Assembly (NCBI RefSeq): GCF_024323335.1
Contig: NC_066581.1
Span: 434,700,136 to 434,764,135, forward strand
Length of the DNA: 64,000 nt
Direction: 5' to 3'
Source of the DNA: Lathyrus oleraceus
Lineage: Eukaryota > Streptophyta > Magnoliopsida > Fabales > Fabaceae
Of this stretch, positions 32,586 to 43,900 are shown piece after piece. Each line of letters opens with the position of its first letter. Position 1 is the stretch's first letter. The position numbers and the translations under genes were made by a program. The notes under the pieces were generated by a model. It ran no database searches and was not told the DNA's origin. It worked only from the letters and a program-made list of their open reading frames with translations.

Positions 32586-34704
32586 GAAGCCACGAAAATC
32601 AGGTTATAAATTCTAAAGTTTCAGTGGAACAAAACCTGGAGAGAGAACAAAGAGAGAAGAGCTAACAGAATTCAGAGCAGCCTCCAGAGACTGAAGGGAA
32701 CTCATCTGCAAAGAACCAATTCCCTCTCATATAAACCCTAAGATTGTTCTGCAAACCAACAATGCAATTTAATTTCTTTCGATCTCTCTAGTCAGGTTTG
32801 CCCTATTTCCTTTACTTTATGCTTTCAATTTGAAATTTTCGAATGTATGAGGAATTATGATTGAATCCTGGAGAATGGGTATAGTTAGGTTTTGCCTGTG
32901 GGTTTAGATATGCATGAATGTGTAGAACAATGCCTTGAATGTTTGATCACTTAATTTCTGAAACCGTACTGTTATCAGAGAAGAATCCAAAACCCGCAGG
33001 CGTTCGCTAGCCCATTGCTAGGCGAGCCTGCAGCGACGCTTCGCTAAGCCTTCGGTAGGCGAAGCAGTAGCGATCGCGACAGTAGCTTTTTTTTCTGTTT
33101 GCTCTCCAATTTGTGTTGTGTTCGTTATGACATGCTTTCTATTGCATCCGTGCACTGTTCACCTGACACTGTTGTTGCTATGATTCTTCTGTTTGGTGCA
33201 ACTCTTGATTGCACCCTGTCTTGTTTCTCTAACCTGTTTGTTGAGTTTTTGTGAGGGCTCACATGACTCTTGAAGAGATAGCTTGCTTGGTATTCCACTT
33301 TATTTGTGGGATACCATTTGGAGATTTATTCTGATTGCTTTGCTGACTTGTTTTCTTTGATGGTGCCAGCTTGAGAGATCACCGGGTTTCTTATTTCTTT
33401 AGTTGTTGTTACTTCGGATTTTTATCCGTGTGGTAGATCTCTTGATCCCTTAATTTTTCCCGCATTTTACCGCTTTCTTAGCTGGAAGACCTCGATAGGA
33501 GGCAATGTTTTTGTGTGTTTACTTTTGTGCCCAAAGACCTCCAAGAAGAGGCACCAGTGCTAAAGACCTCCCCGAAGAGGCAATTGACGGATAAAAGGGA
33601 TTAGTAGTCAATCCTCCGTTATTCTGTGTGTCGTTTTTTATGCTCGCACTACGTGTCGATGCTTCAGAACCAAAGCCCAAGATCTTTTGTCCGGTCGGTT
33701 AGTGGAGAGGGTTCCACCTTTCTGAATCCCCATTTTTTGTCATGAGCTCACCCTGTCCAGGGTTAAGAGCTATGAGGTCTTATCCTTATTACCCTTCTGA
33801 TCTGCTCACCCTGACGTTCAGTGTCAGTGGTTAAGAGCCCATTTGATTACCTTTTCATGACTTGTTTGTCGAGGTTGATATGACCCCTCTTGACTAAAGC
33901 CCTACCCATGTATGTTTGAGCCCCCTTTGTTGGTTGTTTACTTTATGCATGTTTGTCTTGCATGGTATGATCGTCTCCCCCATAGGATTGCTAGGCTTCG
34001 TATAGTCTCTCGTTTGCATATCAATTAAGGTAGCACGGTTCCTTCGTCTAGGACTTCCTTTTTTGCATGAGCATTCCTAAAATACAACAAACTCATTGAT
34101 TTTTCTTCTCCTAAGAACACGTTAACTCCTTCTACTACAGGCGAGTAAGTCTCCAAAGGCCGAGCATCCGGTAGACTGCGTAGTAACGCCGTTCATCTAA
34201 AAAACACGACCCTTAACCCCTAGTTAGCCGAACTACGGTTTGCTCTGATTCTCATTCCAGATGAGATACGTAGGCATAAGACACGATGTCTTAGAGAGCA
34301 CACTCCTCTTTAACCCGTAGGTAGCCGAGCTACGAAGACTCTGATTCTCATATTCAAATGAGATACGTATGCAGTGGATGCGACCTCCGTGCGAGTCATT
34401 TTCTTTTGACCCCTCTTTTAGTAAATAGTACATTAGATAAACCTACACCCTTTAGACGAGAACAACAAGAGTGGATCCCGTAGAGTACTACGGATGCGTA
34501 GGGGTGCTAATACCTTCCCTTCGCATAATCGGCTCCCGAACCCGAAATTTGGTTGCGAGACCTTGTCTTTTCCTTTCCGTTTGCCAGGTTTACTTCGAGC
34601 ATTTCCTTTCCCTCCTTTGGGATAAATAACGCACGGTGGCGACTCTTCTGTCTTTTCTTTTTTCGCCGGTTGTTTTTTCGCATTCCCTTTTTTAGGTTGC
34701 GACA
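32586..34704 (+). mobile_element. Element B: 5' LTR, second part (core promoter to end)
   Basis: This continues the B LTR broken at 1912. The sequence after the Ogre right target copy (CACGAAAATCAGG...) lines up with element C's LTR (reverse complement of about 43610 leftwards), including AGAGCTAACAGA and CAGAGCAGCCTCC. It ends TTAGGTTGCGACA at 34704, the same end as element C. With the 396 bases at 1517-1912, the LTR was about 2.5 kb, against 1.73 kb for C. CTAGGCGAG/TTCGCTAAG near-palindromes lie at 33000-33075. No coding region. Confidence 0.87.
32603..32612 (+). promoter_or_regulatory. Element B LTR TATA box
   Basis: GTTATAAATT aligns with GTCTATAAAT in element C (minus strand, 43592-43583), which is followed there as here by the conserved leader. 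Ogre E inserted only about 18 bases upstream of it, cutting it off from the rest of U3. Confidence 0.6.
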
Positions 34705-34706
34705 GC

Positions 34707-34724
34707 TGGCGACTCTGCTGGGGA
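34707..34724 (+). other. Element B primer binding site (tRNA-Arg type)
   Basis: TGGCGACTCTGCTGGGGA lies two bases after the LTR end and is identical to the site of Ogre E. Confidence 0.87.
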
Positions 34725-35431
34725 CATATTTTCCCTAGTGGGCCTTTCCTAGCGTTTGTTTGTTTATTGTCTATTGTGTGTTATTTATTTATTGCTTTGC
34801 ATACTCATCTGCTTGCATTGCATCCTATGTGCGCTTTACTGTCTCATGCATACTGTGCTAGTTGTGCATTTGTTTCACTGTTGGGTGGGAGTCACAAAAG
34901 GTAAAAGGCCAAATACACAGGCTATGAATGAACTTTAGGACACCTAGGAATAGAGTGATTCATGGGAAGCGGGTGGTATGGCGCCACTTAGCGGAACATG
35001 GTATCACGAGCAGTTCAGATTCTAAGGGGTTATTATCGTTGCATACACCTGGTATGCATATGATGATATTCTTGAAAGGATTGTTTATCCTGCGTTTCTC
35101 TTGACCTTACACTGGCCTAGATTACGCCCGTGAGTGTTGCGGGAATGAATCATTTACAGGTACTGATGGTGACTTGTTCTGTTGGTGACTTTTGTTTGGT
35201 TCTTGTTGGTGACCGTTGGTTCTGAAGTATGGGTTCTAAGTCGATGACCGTGTTCTATGGTTCCCGGTTCCGAATTCATGATGAAGTTCTGATCCTGTGC
35301 CTCGCAATATACAACCAGCCATTGTTTCATCATTTTGCATCATAGCATGTTTATTTTCACACAAAAAAAAGGGTTAACCCGCATATGCATATCATTTTCA
35401 GGTTTATTCAGGAGTCTGTTCACACCGAAAG
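34725..35431 (+). other. Element B leader, noncoding
   Basis: About 700 bases between the primer site and ORF1. T-rich at first, then mixed. No ORF with homology; I see no paired hairpins like those in the Ogre E leader. Confidence 0.55.
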
Positions 35432-37101
35432 ATGGCTGCCATTCCAGAGTTGAAGAGGAAGACTTGCACCTACAGCTTTTACCGTGAGCCGTTGACATCT
35501 TTGGAAGAATTGGGTAATCTCGTGACCGACGGTAATCTGAAAGTTTTTAATGATCAGTATGGGGATATCTTGGCATTGTTGAAGATGGTGGTTGATCCGG
35601 TACCTCTGTAGACTCTCTTACAGTTCTATGATCCGGAGCTTCGTTGCTTTACTTTTCAGGATTACCAGTTAGCGCCCACTCTTGAAGAGTATTCCATCCT
35701 TATGAACGTCCGAATCAAAAATCGAGTACCTTTCCTGGATGTGCCAAAGGAGGTGGACTTCAAAGTTGTCGCTAAGGCTCTTTACCTGAGCATCAAGGAA
35801 GTGAGCGATAATTGGAAACCAAGCGGTGATGTTGAGGGCTTATCCTTGAAGTTCTTGGTAAGGATGGCTAAGGAAGAAGCAAAGGAAGGAAATTGGGTAG
35901 CTTTCAACACTCAGTTGGCTGTCATGATTTATGGAGTTGTTCTGTTCCCTAGTATGCCTAGTTTCGTGGACCTGGCAGCAATCACTATTTTCATTGGAAG
36001 AAACCCGGTGCCTACCTTGTTAGCCGACACCTATTACGCGATACACAGCAGGCATGGTAAGTGTGGAGCTATCAGGTGTTGTCTCCCGTTGCTACTCAAG
36101 TGGTTCTTGTCTTTTCTACCAACCAATGGACCGTTTGTGGATACTCAGAATACTCACAAATGGACTCAGAGGATCATGTCGCTCACATCTTATGATATCA
36201 AGTGGCAAGCTTATAGGATTAATGTGCGCAACGTCATTATGAGTTGTGGAGAGTTTCATAATGTTCCACTCATAGGAACTAGGGGTTGCATCAACTACAA
36301 CCCGGATCTTTCTCTCCGTCAGTTGGGTTTTGTCATGAATGAAAGGCCGCAAGATGTCGAGATAGCTGAAAATGTGTACTTTGAGAAACGAAGCGATCCA
36401 GCAAGATTGGAGCAAGTGGGAAAAGCTTGGGAGAATATTGGTATAAAAGATGGATCTGTTTTAGGGAGGAAGTTTGCAATTGCTATGCCTGCTTACACTG
36501 AGTGGGTCAAGGAAAGAGTTGGGACTTTGTTGCTACCATATGACCGGATGGAACCATTAAAAGAGCAACCGCCTTTGATCCTTTCTGAGAGTGTGCCTGC
36601 TGAGTATTACAAACAAGCCTTAATGGAGAATCGCCAGTTGAAAGAAAATGAACAAGAGATCCGAATGGAGCTTTACAAATCAAAAGCTAATAGGCTGAAT
36701 TTGGCTCATAAACTTAAAGGAGCGCAAGGTGAAAGTTTTGGTAGATCAGGAAAAAAAAGAGGTCCTATGATGAGATAGAAACAACGTTGGATGAAGAACA
36801 CCATGAACGCTTGAGATTACAAAAAGCGGAAGCCAATTACAAAAAGAAAATACGAGACTTGGAAAGACAGCTCAAGGACAAAGATACTCAGTTGAAGAAA
36901 GAGGCAGATTTGAGGCATGCAGCAGAGAGCCAGCTCAGAGGAAGTGACATCCGTGCATCTCATTTCCTAGAGGAAGTTGTTGAACTCAAAGTGCAATTGA
37001 AAGAGAAGCTCACCCCTCTACCCGAGTGTTCAGAGTGTGATCGATTGATGGATCAATGCCAGTATTTGAAAACTCTCATTCCTGAAGGACGACTTCCCTA
37101 G
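35432..37101 (+). pseudogene. Element B: ORF1, broken
   Basis: This is homologous to the intact ORF1 at 10825-12273 and opens with MAAIPELKRKT at 35432. Shared blocks in order are LQFYDP, EYSILM, VIYG/MIYGVVLFP, FVDLAAITIF, NVPLIGTRG, LRQLGFV and PAYTEWVKER. A C-terminal coiled coil (RQLKDKDTQLKKEADLRHA) is longer than in Ogre E. Two breaks are visible: an in-frame TAG at 35609-35611, and a frameshift in the A-run near 36750. The last part (36787-37101) is in a different frame from 35702-36778. It cannot make a full protein. Confidence 0.87.
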
Positions 37102-37506
37102 TTTGTCTTGTTGTTTATTTTGAGAGTCACCTCCAGGTTTATTGGATGGGATTCCTTGTTCTACACTGATGAACTGAATCTTTGCTTGAACCATGTTTGT
37201 GTGAATCTTATTTCTTATGTCTACGGAGGAGATTATTGATGTTTCACTTTTGCTTGCCGTCCAGCGTATGTTGCTTCTTTGTTGTTTATGTTCCGCTTAC
37301 GGGTGCAGGTTGCCATTTTTCAAAGGTGGACGAGACTCTTGAATACCTGAGAAATGATAAAACATAGCATACGCATCATACACATATCATTATTGCATCA
37401 TTACAGGTGTTCTTGAAGAGGATTTCTCATTTTGGTTCCCGTTTCAGGCAGAATTGCAGAGTATCGTCTGCACCGTTACGCAACAAGGCAGAATCAACAG
37501 AAGATC
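37102..37506 (+). other. Element B ORF1-gag spacer
   Basis: About 400 bases, T-rich, no homologous ORF. The short stretch before gag (GTATCGTCTGCACCGTTACG) resembles the CACCGGTAT region before gag in elements A and E. Confidence 0.5.
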
Positions 37507-40500
37507 ATGGATCAATTTCAAGCAGAGCTCGCCGAGATGAAGATCCGCATGACCCAATTCATGGATGTGATTCAAGGGGTGGCTCAGGGACAGCAAGAGC
37601 TCAAACAGATGATGCAGAGGAATCCCGCCACTACTCAACCAGAGACGTTGACTGATCCTCCAACTGGAGAGGTTAACAGACCCAGTGGATCGGGGCCTAC
37701 CCCGATCCTACATGTCAACTCCGGTTAACAACCCACTCATGATGATCAGGACGATCAATTCCCCCTGCTTCAGGAGGACTTTGGTATGAGTCATGGTATG
37801 GACCCTATGTTTCGGAGACTGGAAGAGAGGTTGAAGGCAGTGGAAGGACAGAATCCTCTGGGAGTAGACGTTGCTGACTTGGGATTGGTCCCAGGCGTGA
37901 GGGTGCCACCGAAATTCAAGGTCCCGATATTTGACAAATACAATGGCAACTCTTGCCCAAAGACCCATGTGCAAGCCTATTTCCGTAAAATGGTTGCCTA
38001 GCTGGGGCATCCCTGGAATGGTATATGAGGCTGGACAGAGCCCACATCCGCTGCTGGAGGGATTTGGCTGAGGCTTTCGTGAAGCAATACCAGTACAACG
38101 CAGACATGGCTCCGGACATAACTCAACTTCAGAATTTGTCTCTTAAAAGCAATGAGTGCTTCAGGGAATACGCTCAACGCTGGAGAGAGACAGCCTCCCG
38201 CGTTCAACCTCCTATGTTGGAAAAGGAAATGGCTAACATGTTCATGAACACTCTGCCCAGACCTTACTTGGAGCGCCTGGTGGGTTGCAATGCCTCCAAC
38301 TTTGCTGATGTAGTCTCTACCGGAGAGAGGGTGGAGAATTACCTGAAGACATATAAGATCCAGAGTGGAGGTGGATCTTCATCAGGGGTGAAGAAGTCGT
38401 TCATTCAGGGACAGAAGAGGAGAGAAGGGGATGCAAATGCCATATCTTCTTATCAGAACAGGGGTAACCGGAGGAATAACTTTCAGAACTATCATCAACG
38501 ACCGTATGTTGCGGTTATGACCATTCCAGCTGCAGCACCACTACAACAACAACAACCACAACATCAGTAAACTCAGTACCAGCAACAACAACTGGGTAAC
38601 AGACCCGCCTATCAACAGAGGCAAAGGATGATGGACCGGCGTTTCGACACTCTTCCAATGTCGTACGCTCAATTGCTTTCTAGTCTTCAACAACTACAAC
38701 TTGTGCAGTTACGCACTCTGGCTCCTCCTGTTGGTAGGCTTCCAGTGGGATATGACGCCAACGCTAGGTGTAGCTTCCACTCTGGGGCACCTGGCCACAA
38801 TATTGAGAACTGCAAAGCTTTTAAGCACGTAGTTCAGGACCTCATAGATTCAAAGGCCATCGACCTTGCACCGGCTCCGAATGTCGTCAACAATCCCATG
38901 CCCCAGCATGGTGGTACGAATGTTAATATGATGGAAGGGGAAGCCAGACCCGTCAAAGATGTGTTGAAGCTGAAGACTCTGTTGTCGGATATCAAGGGTT
39001 ACTTGTTGAAGGCCGATGTTTTCCCCGGATGTGGGAAGGGTTGTTTGGATTGTGTTACTCAGAGTGGAGGTTGTTTGAAGCTACAGCAGGGTATCCAGGC
39101 CTTGCTCGACAAAGGTATCCTCCAGGTTGAAGATTTGTTTGTCCAAGAGTCTGTGGAAGGGGTTGAGGGAGAGGTGTTTGAAGACGCTACTGACGAATTC
39201 GCAGATGTTGTTCCTACTGATTCTGTAATCCATGATGATGTAGTTAATTTTTCCAATGGGGTTGATTCTGATGTAATTGAACTTGATGCCGATGCTTGAA
39301 TTTCAATGAATGAGATTTCAGAGTATGACTATGATGTTTCTACTATCACCATTTTCTACCCAACTAATCAGATCAATGTGCCAGAAGCGCAGTCGGTGCC
39401 ACCAACGCGACCGTCCACTATGACCATCACGACCCCTGGTCCTTTACCTTTCACCAGCAAAAGGCCCATTCCTTGGCATTATGGGGGGAGTGTGTACACG
39501 CACGATCATGGGGTGGAAAGGCCACTGAAGGTAGAAGAAGGTCAGAAGACTGAACTTGAAGTTGAAGGCCCCGTAGTGGACAATGTTGGTGGAATCAGGA
39601 AATTCACCAGGAGTGGTAGACTGTTCTCACCACCCGTTACTCAAGCTGATAATTCTGATGCCGCGGCGAAAGCCAAAGGCAAGCAAGTCTGAATGAGGGT
39701 GCCTCTACACCCCAGGCTGGTTCTAAGCCCACTTTTGCGAAGGATGTGGACGAGCTCTTGAGGATTATAAAGAAAAGTGACTACAAGGTAGTCGATCAGT
39801 TGATTCAGACTCCGTCTAAAATATCCATCCTCTCACTCCTATTGTGTTCGGAGGCGCACAGGGAGGCGCTGCTGAAAGTCCTAAATGCTGCATATGTGCC
39901 TCATGAGATCTCAGTGAACCAACTGGAAGGAATCGTTGCAAATGTTCATGCAGGCAACGGGTTAGGTTTCACTGATTTTGACTTAACACCAGCTGGACGC
40001 AATCATAACAAGGCTTTGCACGTCTCGATGGAATACAAAGACACTGTGTTATCTCATGTCTTGGTGGATACAGGTTCCTCTCTCAATGTACTGCCCAAGA
40101 GAGCCCTGTCAAGGTTAGAAGTAGAGGGTTTGGTCTTGAAGCCTTCAGATCTTATTGTGAGAGCCTTCGATGGTTTGGTCTTGAAGCCTTCAGATCTTAT
40201 TGTGAGAGCCTTCGATGGTTCTAAGAGGTCGGTGTTCGGAGAGGTAGAATTGCCAATTCAGATTGGATCACAAACCTTTAACATCGTCTTCTATGTGATG
40301 GATATCAGTCCTTCCTATAGTTGCCTGCTGGGTCGTCCTTGGATCCACAATGCTGGGACAGTCTCTTCAACTTTACATCAGAAGGTTAAATTCCCAGTCA
40401 ACGGAAGGATTATCACCGTCTGTGGTGAGGAGGACATTTTGGTCAGCAACCTGTCTACATTCAAGTATGTAGAGGTAGAAGGTGAATTTCATGAGACCCT

Positions 40501-40903
40501 ATGTCAGGCCTTTGAGGCAGTTCAGATCAAGCATGAAGCTCCGGTGGAAAAGGTTAAAGCGGGCGCCTCTATCTCATCCTTCAAGCAGGCACAGGCCTTG
40601 GTGGATTCGGGTGTTGCCCCCGGTTGGGGACATCTGTTGGTGTTACCAATGAAAGACGACAAATTTGGGATTGGGTATCAGCCAACCCCGACTTCTACAA
40701 CTTCAACACTTCAGACTCGTCAGGGGGCGATTACTTTCTCCAGCGCTGGCATCATTCAGTATGGACAGGTCTCTTCGGTCAACGATGAAGATGGGGATAG
40801 TGATTGCGACATCGATAACTGGGTGCGTCCGAGGATCCCGGGTGAAGTCATCAACAATTGGTCCTTCGAGGAGATTGTCCAAGTCACTTTTCTGGAGGAG
40901 TAA
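37507..40903 (+). pseudogene. Element B: gag-protease, multiply broken
   Basis: Homology to the intact gag-pro runs from the ATG at 37507 (MDQFQAELAEM) to TAA 40901-40903. Breaks seen: TAA at 37726; TAG at 37999 next to a small deletion that removes the stretch before GASLEWYM and shifts the frame; TAA at 38568; TGA at 39297; and a frameshift at about 39690. Recognisable parts are the gag domain (RRLEERLKAVE to ERVENYLKTY), the variant zinc knuckle (CSFHSGAPGHNIENC) and protease VDTGSS at about 40064-40081. A perfect 45-base in-frame duplication lies in the protease (40127-40216). The 3' end still has the intron donor. The gag is closer to element C's than to Ogre E's. Confidence 0.9.
40127..40216 (+). 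repeat. 45-bp perfect in-frame tandem duplication in B protease
   Basis: Units 40127-40171 and 40172-40216 are identical and encode GLVLKPSDLIVRAFD twice. The intact protease in Ogre E has one copy of the matching stretch. A duplication this perfect arose after the other decay or has been spared mutation. Confidence 0.95.
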
Positions 40904-41158
40904 TTTTTCTTGTTTATTCATGCATATCCAAGTCTTACGTTCCGCCCAGGGCGTAATGACTCATTGTAGGGCTCATCTATGTGGATACCTGCATTTTTTT
41001 ATCATAAATAAAGGACGTTTTATTGCATTCAAATATTTTGTTCACTGTCTTTCTATTTTTGCAGTTTTCAAAAAAAAAATCAAAAAATATTTTGGCAATG
41101 TTTTGTTTAGTTTTCACTTCTTGTTCACACTCATAAGCACATACCATCACTCATGCAG
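40900..41158 (+). other. Element B intron between protease and RT
   Basis: 259 bases, GTAATT at 40900 to ACTCATGCAG at 41158. The exon break is after the second codon base, the same phase as in Ogre E, and the frame leads into the pol start MARFDF at 41196. A long A-run sits at 41071-41079. Confidence 0.75.
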
Positions 41159-42151
41159 ATGCACATCACCGGATCCTATTGATAACAGTTCTGCTATGGC
41201 TCGCTTCGACTTTGAAAATCCAATCTTTCAAGCTGAAGAAGAGGGTGATGAAGACTGTGAACTCCCTGAAGAACTTGCCAGGTTATTAAAACAGGAGGAG
41301 AGGGTCATTCGACCGCATCAAGAGTCTACTGAAGTGATTAATCTCGGCACCGAGGACGTCAAGAGAGAAATCAAGATAGGGGCTGCTTTGGAAGAAGGGG
41401 TTGATTGAATTGCTGCAAGAGTATGTTGACATCTTCGCTTGGTCTTATCAGGACATGCCAGGGCTTGACACAGACATTGTGGTACACCGTTTTCCTCTCA
41501 AAGAGGATTGTCCTTCGGTCAAGCAGAAGCTCAGAAGAACAAGACCAGAGATGGCTGTCAAGATAAAGGAAGAAGTGCAAAAACAGTTGGATGCAGGGTT
41601 TCTGGCGGTTACAAATTATCCGCCATGGGTTGCAAATATCGTTCCAGTACCTAAAAAGGATGGAAAGGTACGGATGTGTGTCGACTACCGGGATCTGAAC
41701 AGAGCTAGCCCTAAGGATGATTTCCCATTACCTCACATTGACGTTTTGGTGGATAACACGACTCAGTTCTCGGTATTCTCCTTCATGGATGGCTTTTCTG
41801 GCTATAATCAAATTAAGATGGCACCAGAAGACATGGAGAAGACAACATTCATAACCCCATCGGGCACCTTCTGCTACAAGGTGATGCCGTTTGGTTTGAA
41901 AAATGCTGGGGCAACATATCAACGAGCTATGGTGACTCTGTTCCATGATATGATTCATCATGAAATCGAGGTTTATGTTGACGATATGATTGCCAAATCT
42001 CAGACAGAAGAAGAACATTTGGTGAATCTGCAGAAACTGTTTGAGCGTTTGAGGAAATTCAAGTTGAGGCTTAATCCGAACAAGTGTACTTTCGGGGTGA
42101 GATCTGGAAAACTGTTGGGTTTTATTGTTAGTGAAAAAGGGATTGAGGTGG
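41159..42151 (+). pseudogene. Element B: pol, first part (N-terminus and RT)
   Basis: Begins after the intron and opens clearly at MARFDFENPIFQAEEE (41196). A frame change at about 41400, consistent with loss of a few bases, separates this from the RT-coding frame (41401 on). The RT blocks CVDYRDLNR, MDGFSGYNQIKM, MPFGLKNAGATYQ and YVDD (41974-41985) are intact. The frame is cut at GIEV (42151) by element C. GGTGG at 42147-42151 is the left copy of C's target duplication. It continues at 54039. Confidence 0.92.
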
Positions 42152-43880
42152 TGTCGCAACCTGAAAAATACAGTGCGCAAAAAAAACAACTGGCGAAAGA
42201 AAAAGACAGAAGAGTCGCCACCGTGCGTTATTCATCCCAAAGGAGGGAAAGGAAACGCTCGAAGTAAACCTGAAAAAGGAAAGGACAAGACGGGGTCTCG
42301 CAACCAAATCTTGGGTTCGGGAGTCGATTATGCGAAGGGAAGATATTAGCACCCCTACGCATCCGTAGTACTCTACGGGATCCACTTTTGTAGTTTTCGT
42401 CTAAAGGGTGTGAGTTTATCTTGTGCTGTTTACCAAAAAAAAGGGTTAAATGGAAATGACTCGCGCAGATGTCGCATCCACTGCATACGTATCTCATCTG
42501 AATATGAGAATCAGAGTCTTCGTAGCTCAGCTGGCCTATGGGTTGGGGGGATGTGTGCTCGCTAAGACATCGCGTCTTATGCCTACGTATCTCATCTGGA
42601 ATGAGAATCAGAGCAAGCCGTAGTTCGGCTAACTACGGGGTTATGGATTGGGTTTTGGACGAACGACGTCACTACGCAATCTACCGGATGCTCGACCTTT
42701 GGAGACTTACTCGCCTGTAGTAGAAGGAGTTAACGTGTTGCTTTGGGTTTTGGGGTTTGGGATGCTTAAGGGCAAAAAGGCAGTCCTTGACGAAGGAACC
42801 GCGCTACCTGCAAGGATACGAACACATACAAAACAAACATGTATAAAGTAAATGTGCCAACAAGGGGGCTCAGAAGTAAATAAACAAAAGAAAACAAATG
42901 CCTCCTATCGAGGTCTTCCAGCTAAGAAAGCGATAAAATGCGGAAAAGAGGTAAAAGTACCACACGGATAAAGATCCGAAGTAACAGCAATTAAAGGAGT
43001 AAGAAACCCAGGGATCTCCCAAGCTAATGCCATCAAAGAAAGGTGAGTCAGTACAGGTAATCGGAATGAACCTCCAGGGGTTATCCCACAAATAAAGTGG
43101 GAAACCACGCAAGTTATCCCTGCAAAAGTCATGTGCCTTCACAAAGACTCAACAAAAGGGTTAGTGAAACAAGATAGGGTAACCAAGAGTTGCCCCCAAA
43201 TCAAAATGTAACCACATGAATCATGCTCTTTCAATTCACAAAAAGCTCACAAAAAGCAACCAAGGGTAGGAGGCCTAAACCTCTTGTCAAACACATGCAT
43301 GAAAAGGGTATCAAATTCACCCATAATACCTCATACATTTAGAGCATTCAAATTAAAGGCATAAAGATGATGGATATAGGGCAAACCTGATTGTAGAGCT
43401 TGATTGAAATTGAGTTGCACCCGTGAGGCAAAGGTGATTCTGTGCAGTTGAGTTCCCTTTAGGGTTTGGAGGCTGCTCTGAACTCTGTTAGCTCTTTTCT
43501 CACTATCTTTTTCCTCAGGGTTTTGTTCCAAGGAAACCTCAGAGTATTTTGCTTCTCTCCTTTTTCTCAAGTGAAGCCTTGGTATTTATAGACTGAAATT
43601 CATGGTTTTGTGGGCTCAAATGAGAGAGACCCAAGTCCAAAAAATTTTTATTATATTTTATTTAGTTTTTTTTATTATTATTTCTATTTATTTATTTATT
43701 TTTGTAAAAAAATATTTATTTATTTTTTTTCTTTTTTTTTTCTTTTTTTTTTTTTTTTTTTTTTTTTTCTTTTTTTTTCGTTTTTTTTTTTTCGGATCTA
43801 ATTCTGATTGACATGATGAAATGCAATATGAAATGCTAAATGAATGCATGAATGAGGAGGGCAAATTTTGGGGTGTTACA
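42152..43880 (-). repeat. Element C 3' LTR (minus strand)
   Basis: 1729 bases; read on minus it starts TGTAACACCCC (43880) and ends TTGCGACA (42152). Against 52311-54038 I count about 17 substitutions outside the T-rich tract, about 1 percent. A T/pyrimidine-rich stretch at 43640-43790 (A-rich on the element strand) differs between copies. The TATA box is at 43592-43583. Confidence 0.93.
43583..43592 (-). promoter_or_regulatory. Element C LTR TATA box
   Basis: On the minus strand GTCTATAAAT lies about 290 bases from the LTR start, followed by the conserved leader with CTCTGAGG and AGAGCTAACAGAG. The same box is at 53750-53741 in the 5' LTR, where it would drive the element. Confidence 0.65.
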
Positions 43881-43900
43881 GCTGCCCATATTCAATCATC
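43881..43900 (-). other. Element C polypurine-like tract
   Basis: Read on minus, GATTGAATATGGGCAGC lies directly before the LTR start TGTAACACCCC. Imperfect, as in Ogre E. Confidence 0.5.

Noticed and set aside
34707..34724. tRNA-like match as a tRNA gene
   Set aside because: Only 18 bases complementary to a tRNA 3' end directly after an LTR; this is a primer site.
40665..41408. 247-codon ORF spanning the end of protease and start of pol in element B
   Set aside because: Composite of an out-of-frame protease end, the intron and the true pol start. Only the part from 41159 is the pol frame.
43640..43790. T-rich stretch as a possible poly(A) tail of a LINE or retrogene
   Set aside because: It lies inside the element C LTR and is present in both LTR copies, so it is part of U3.
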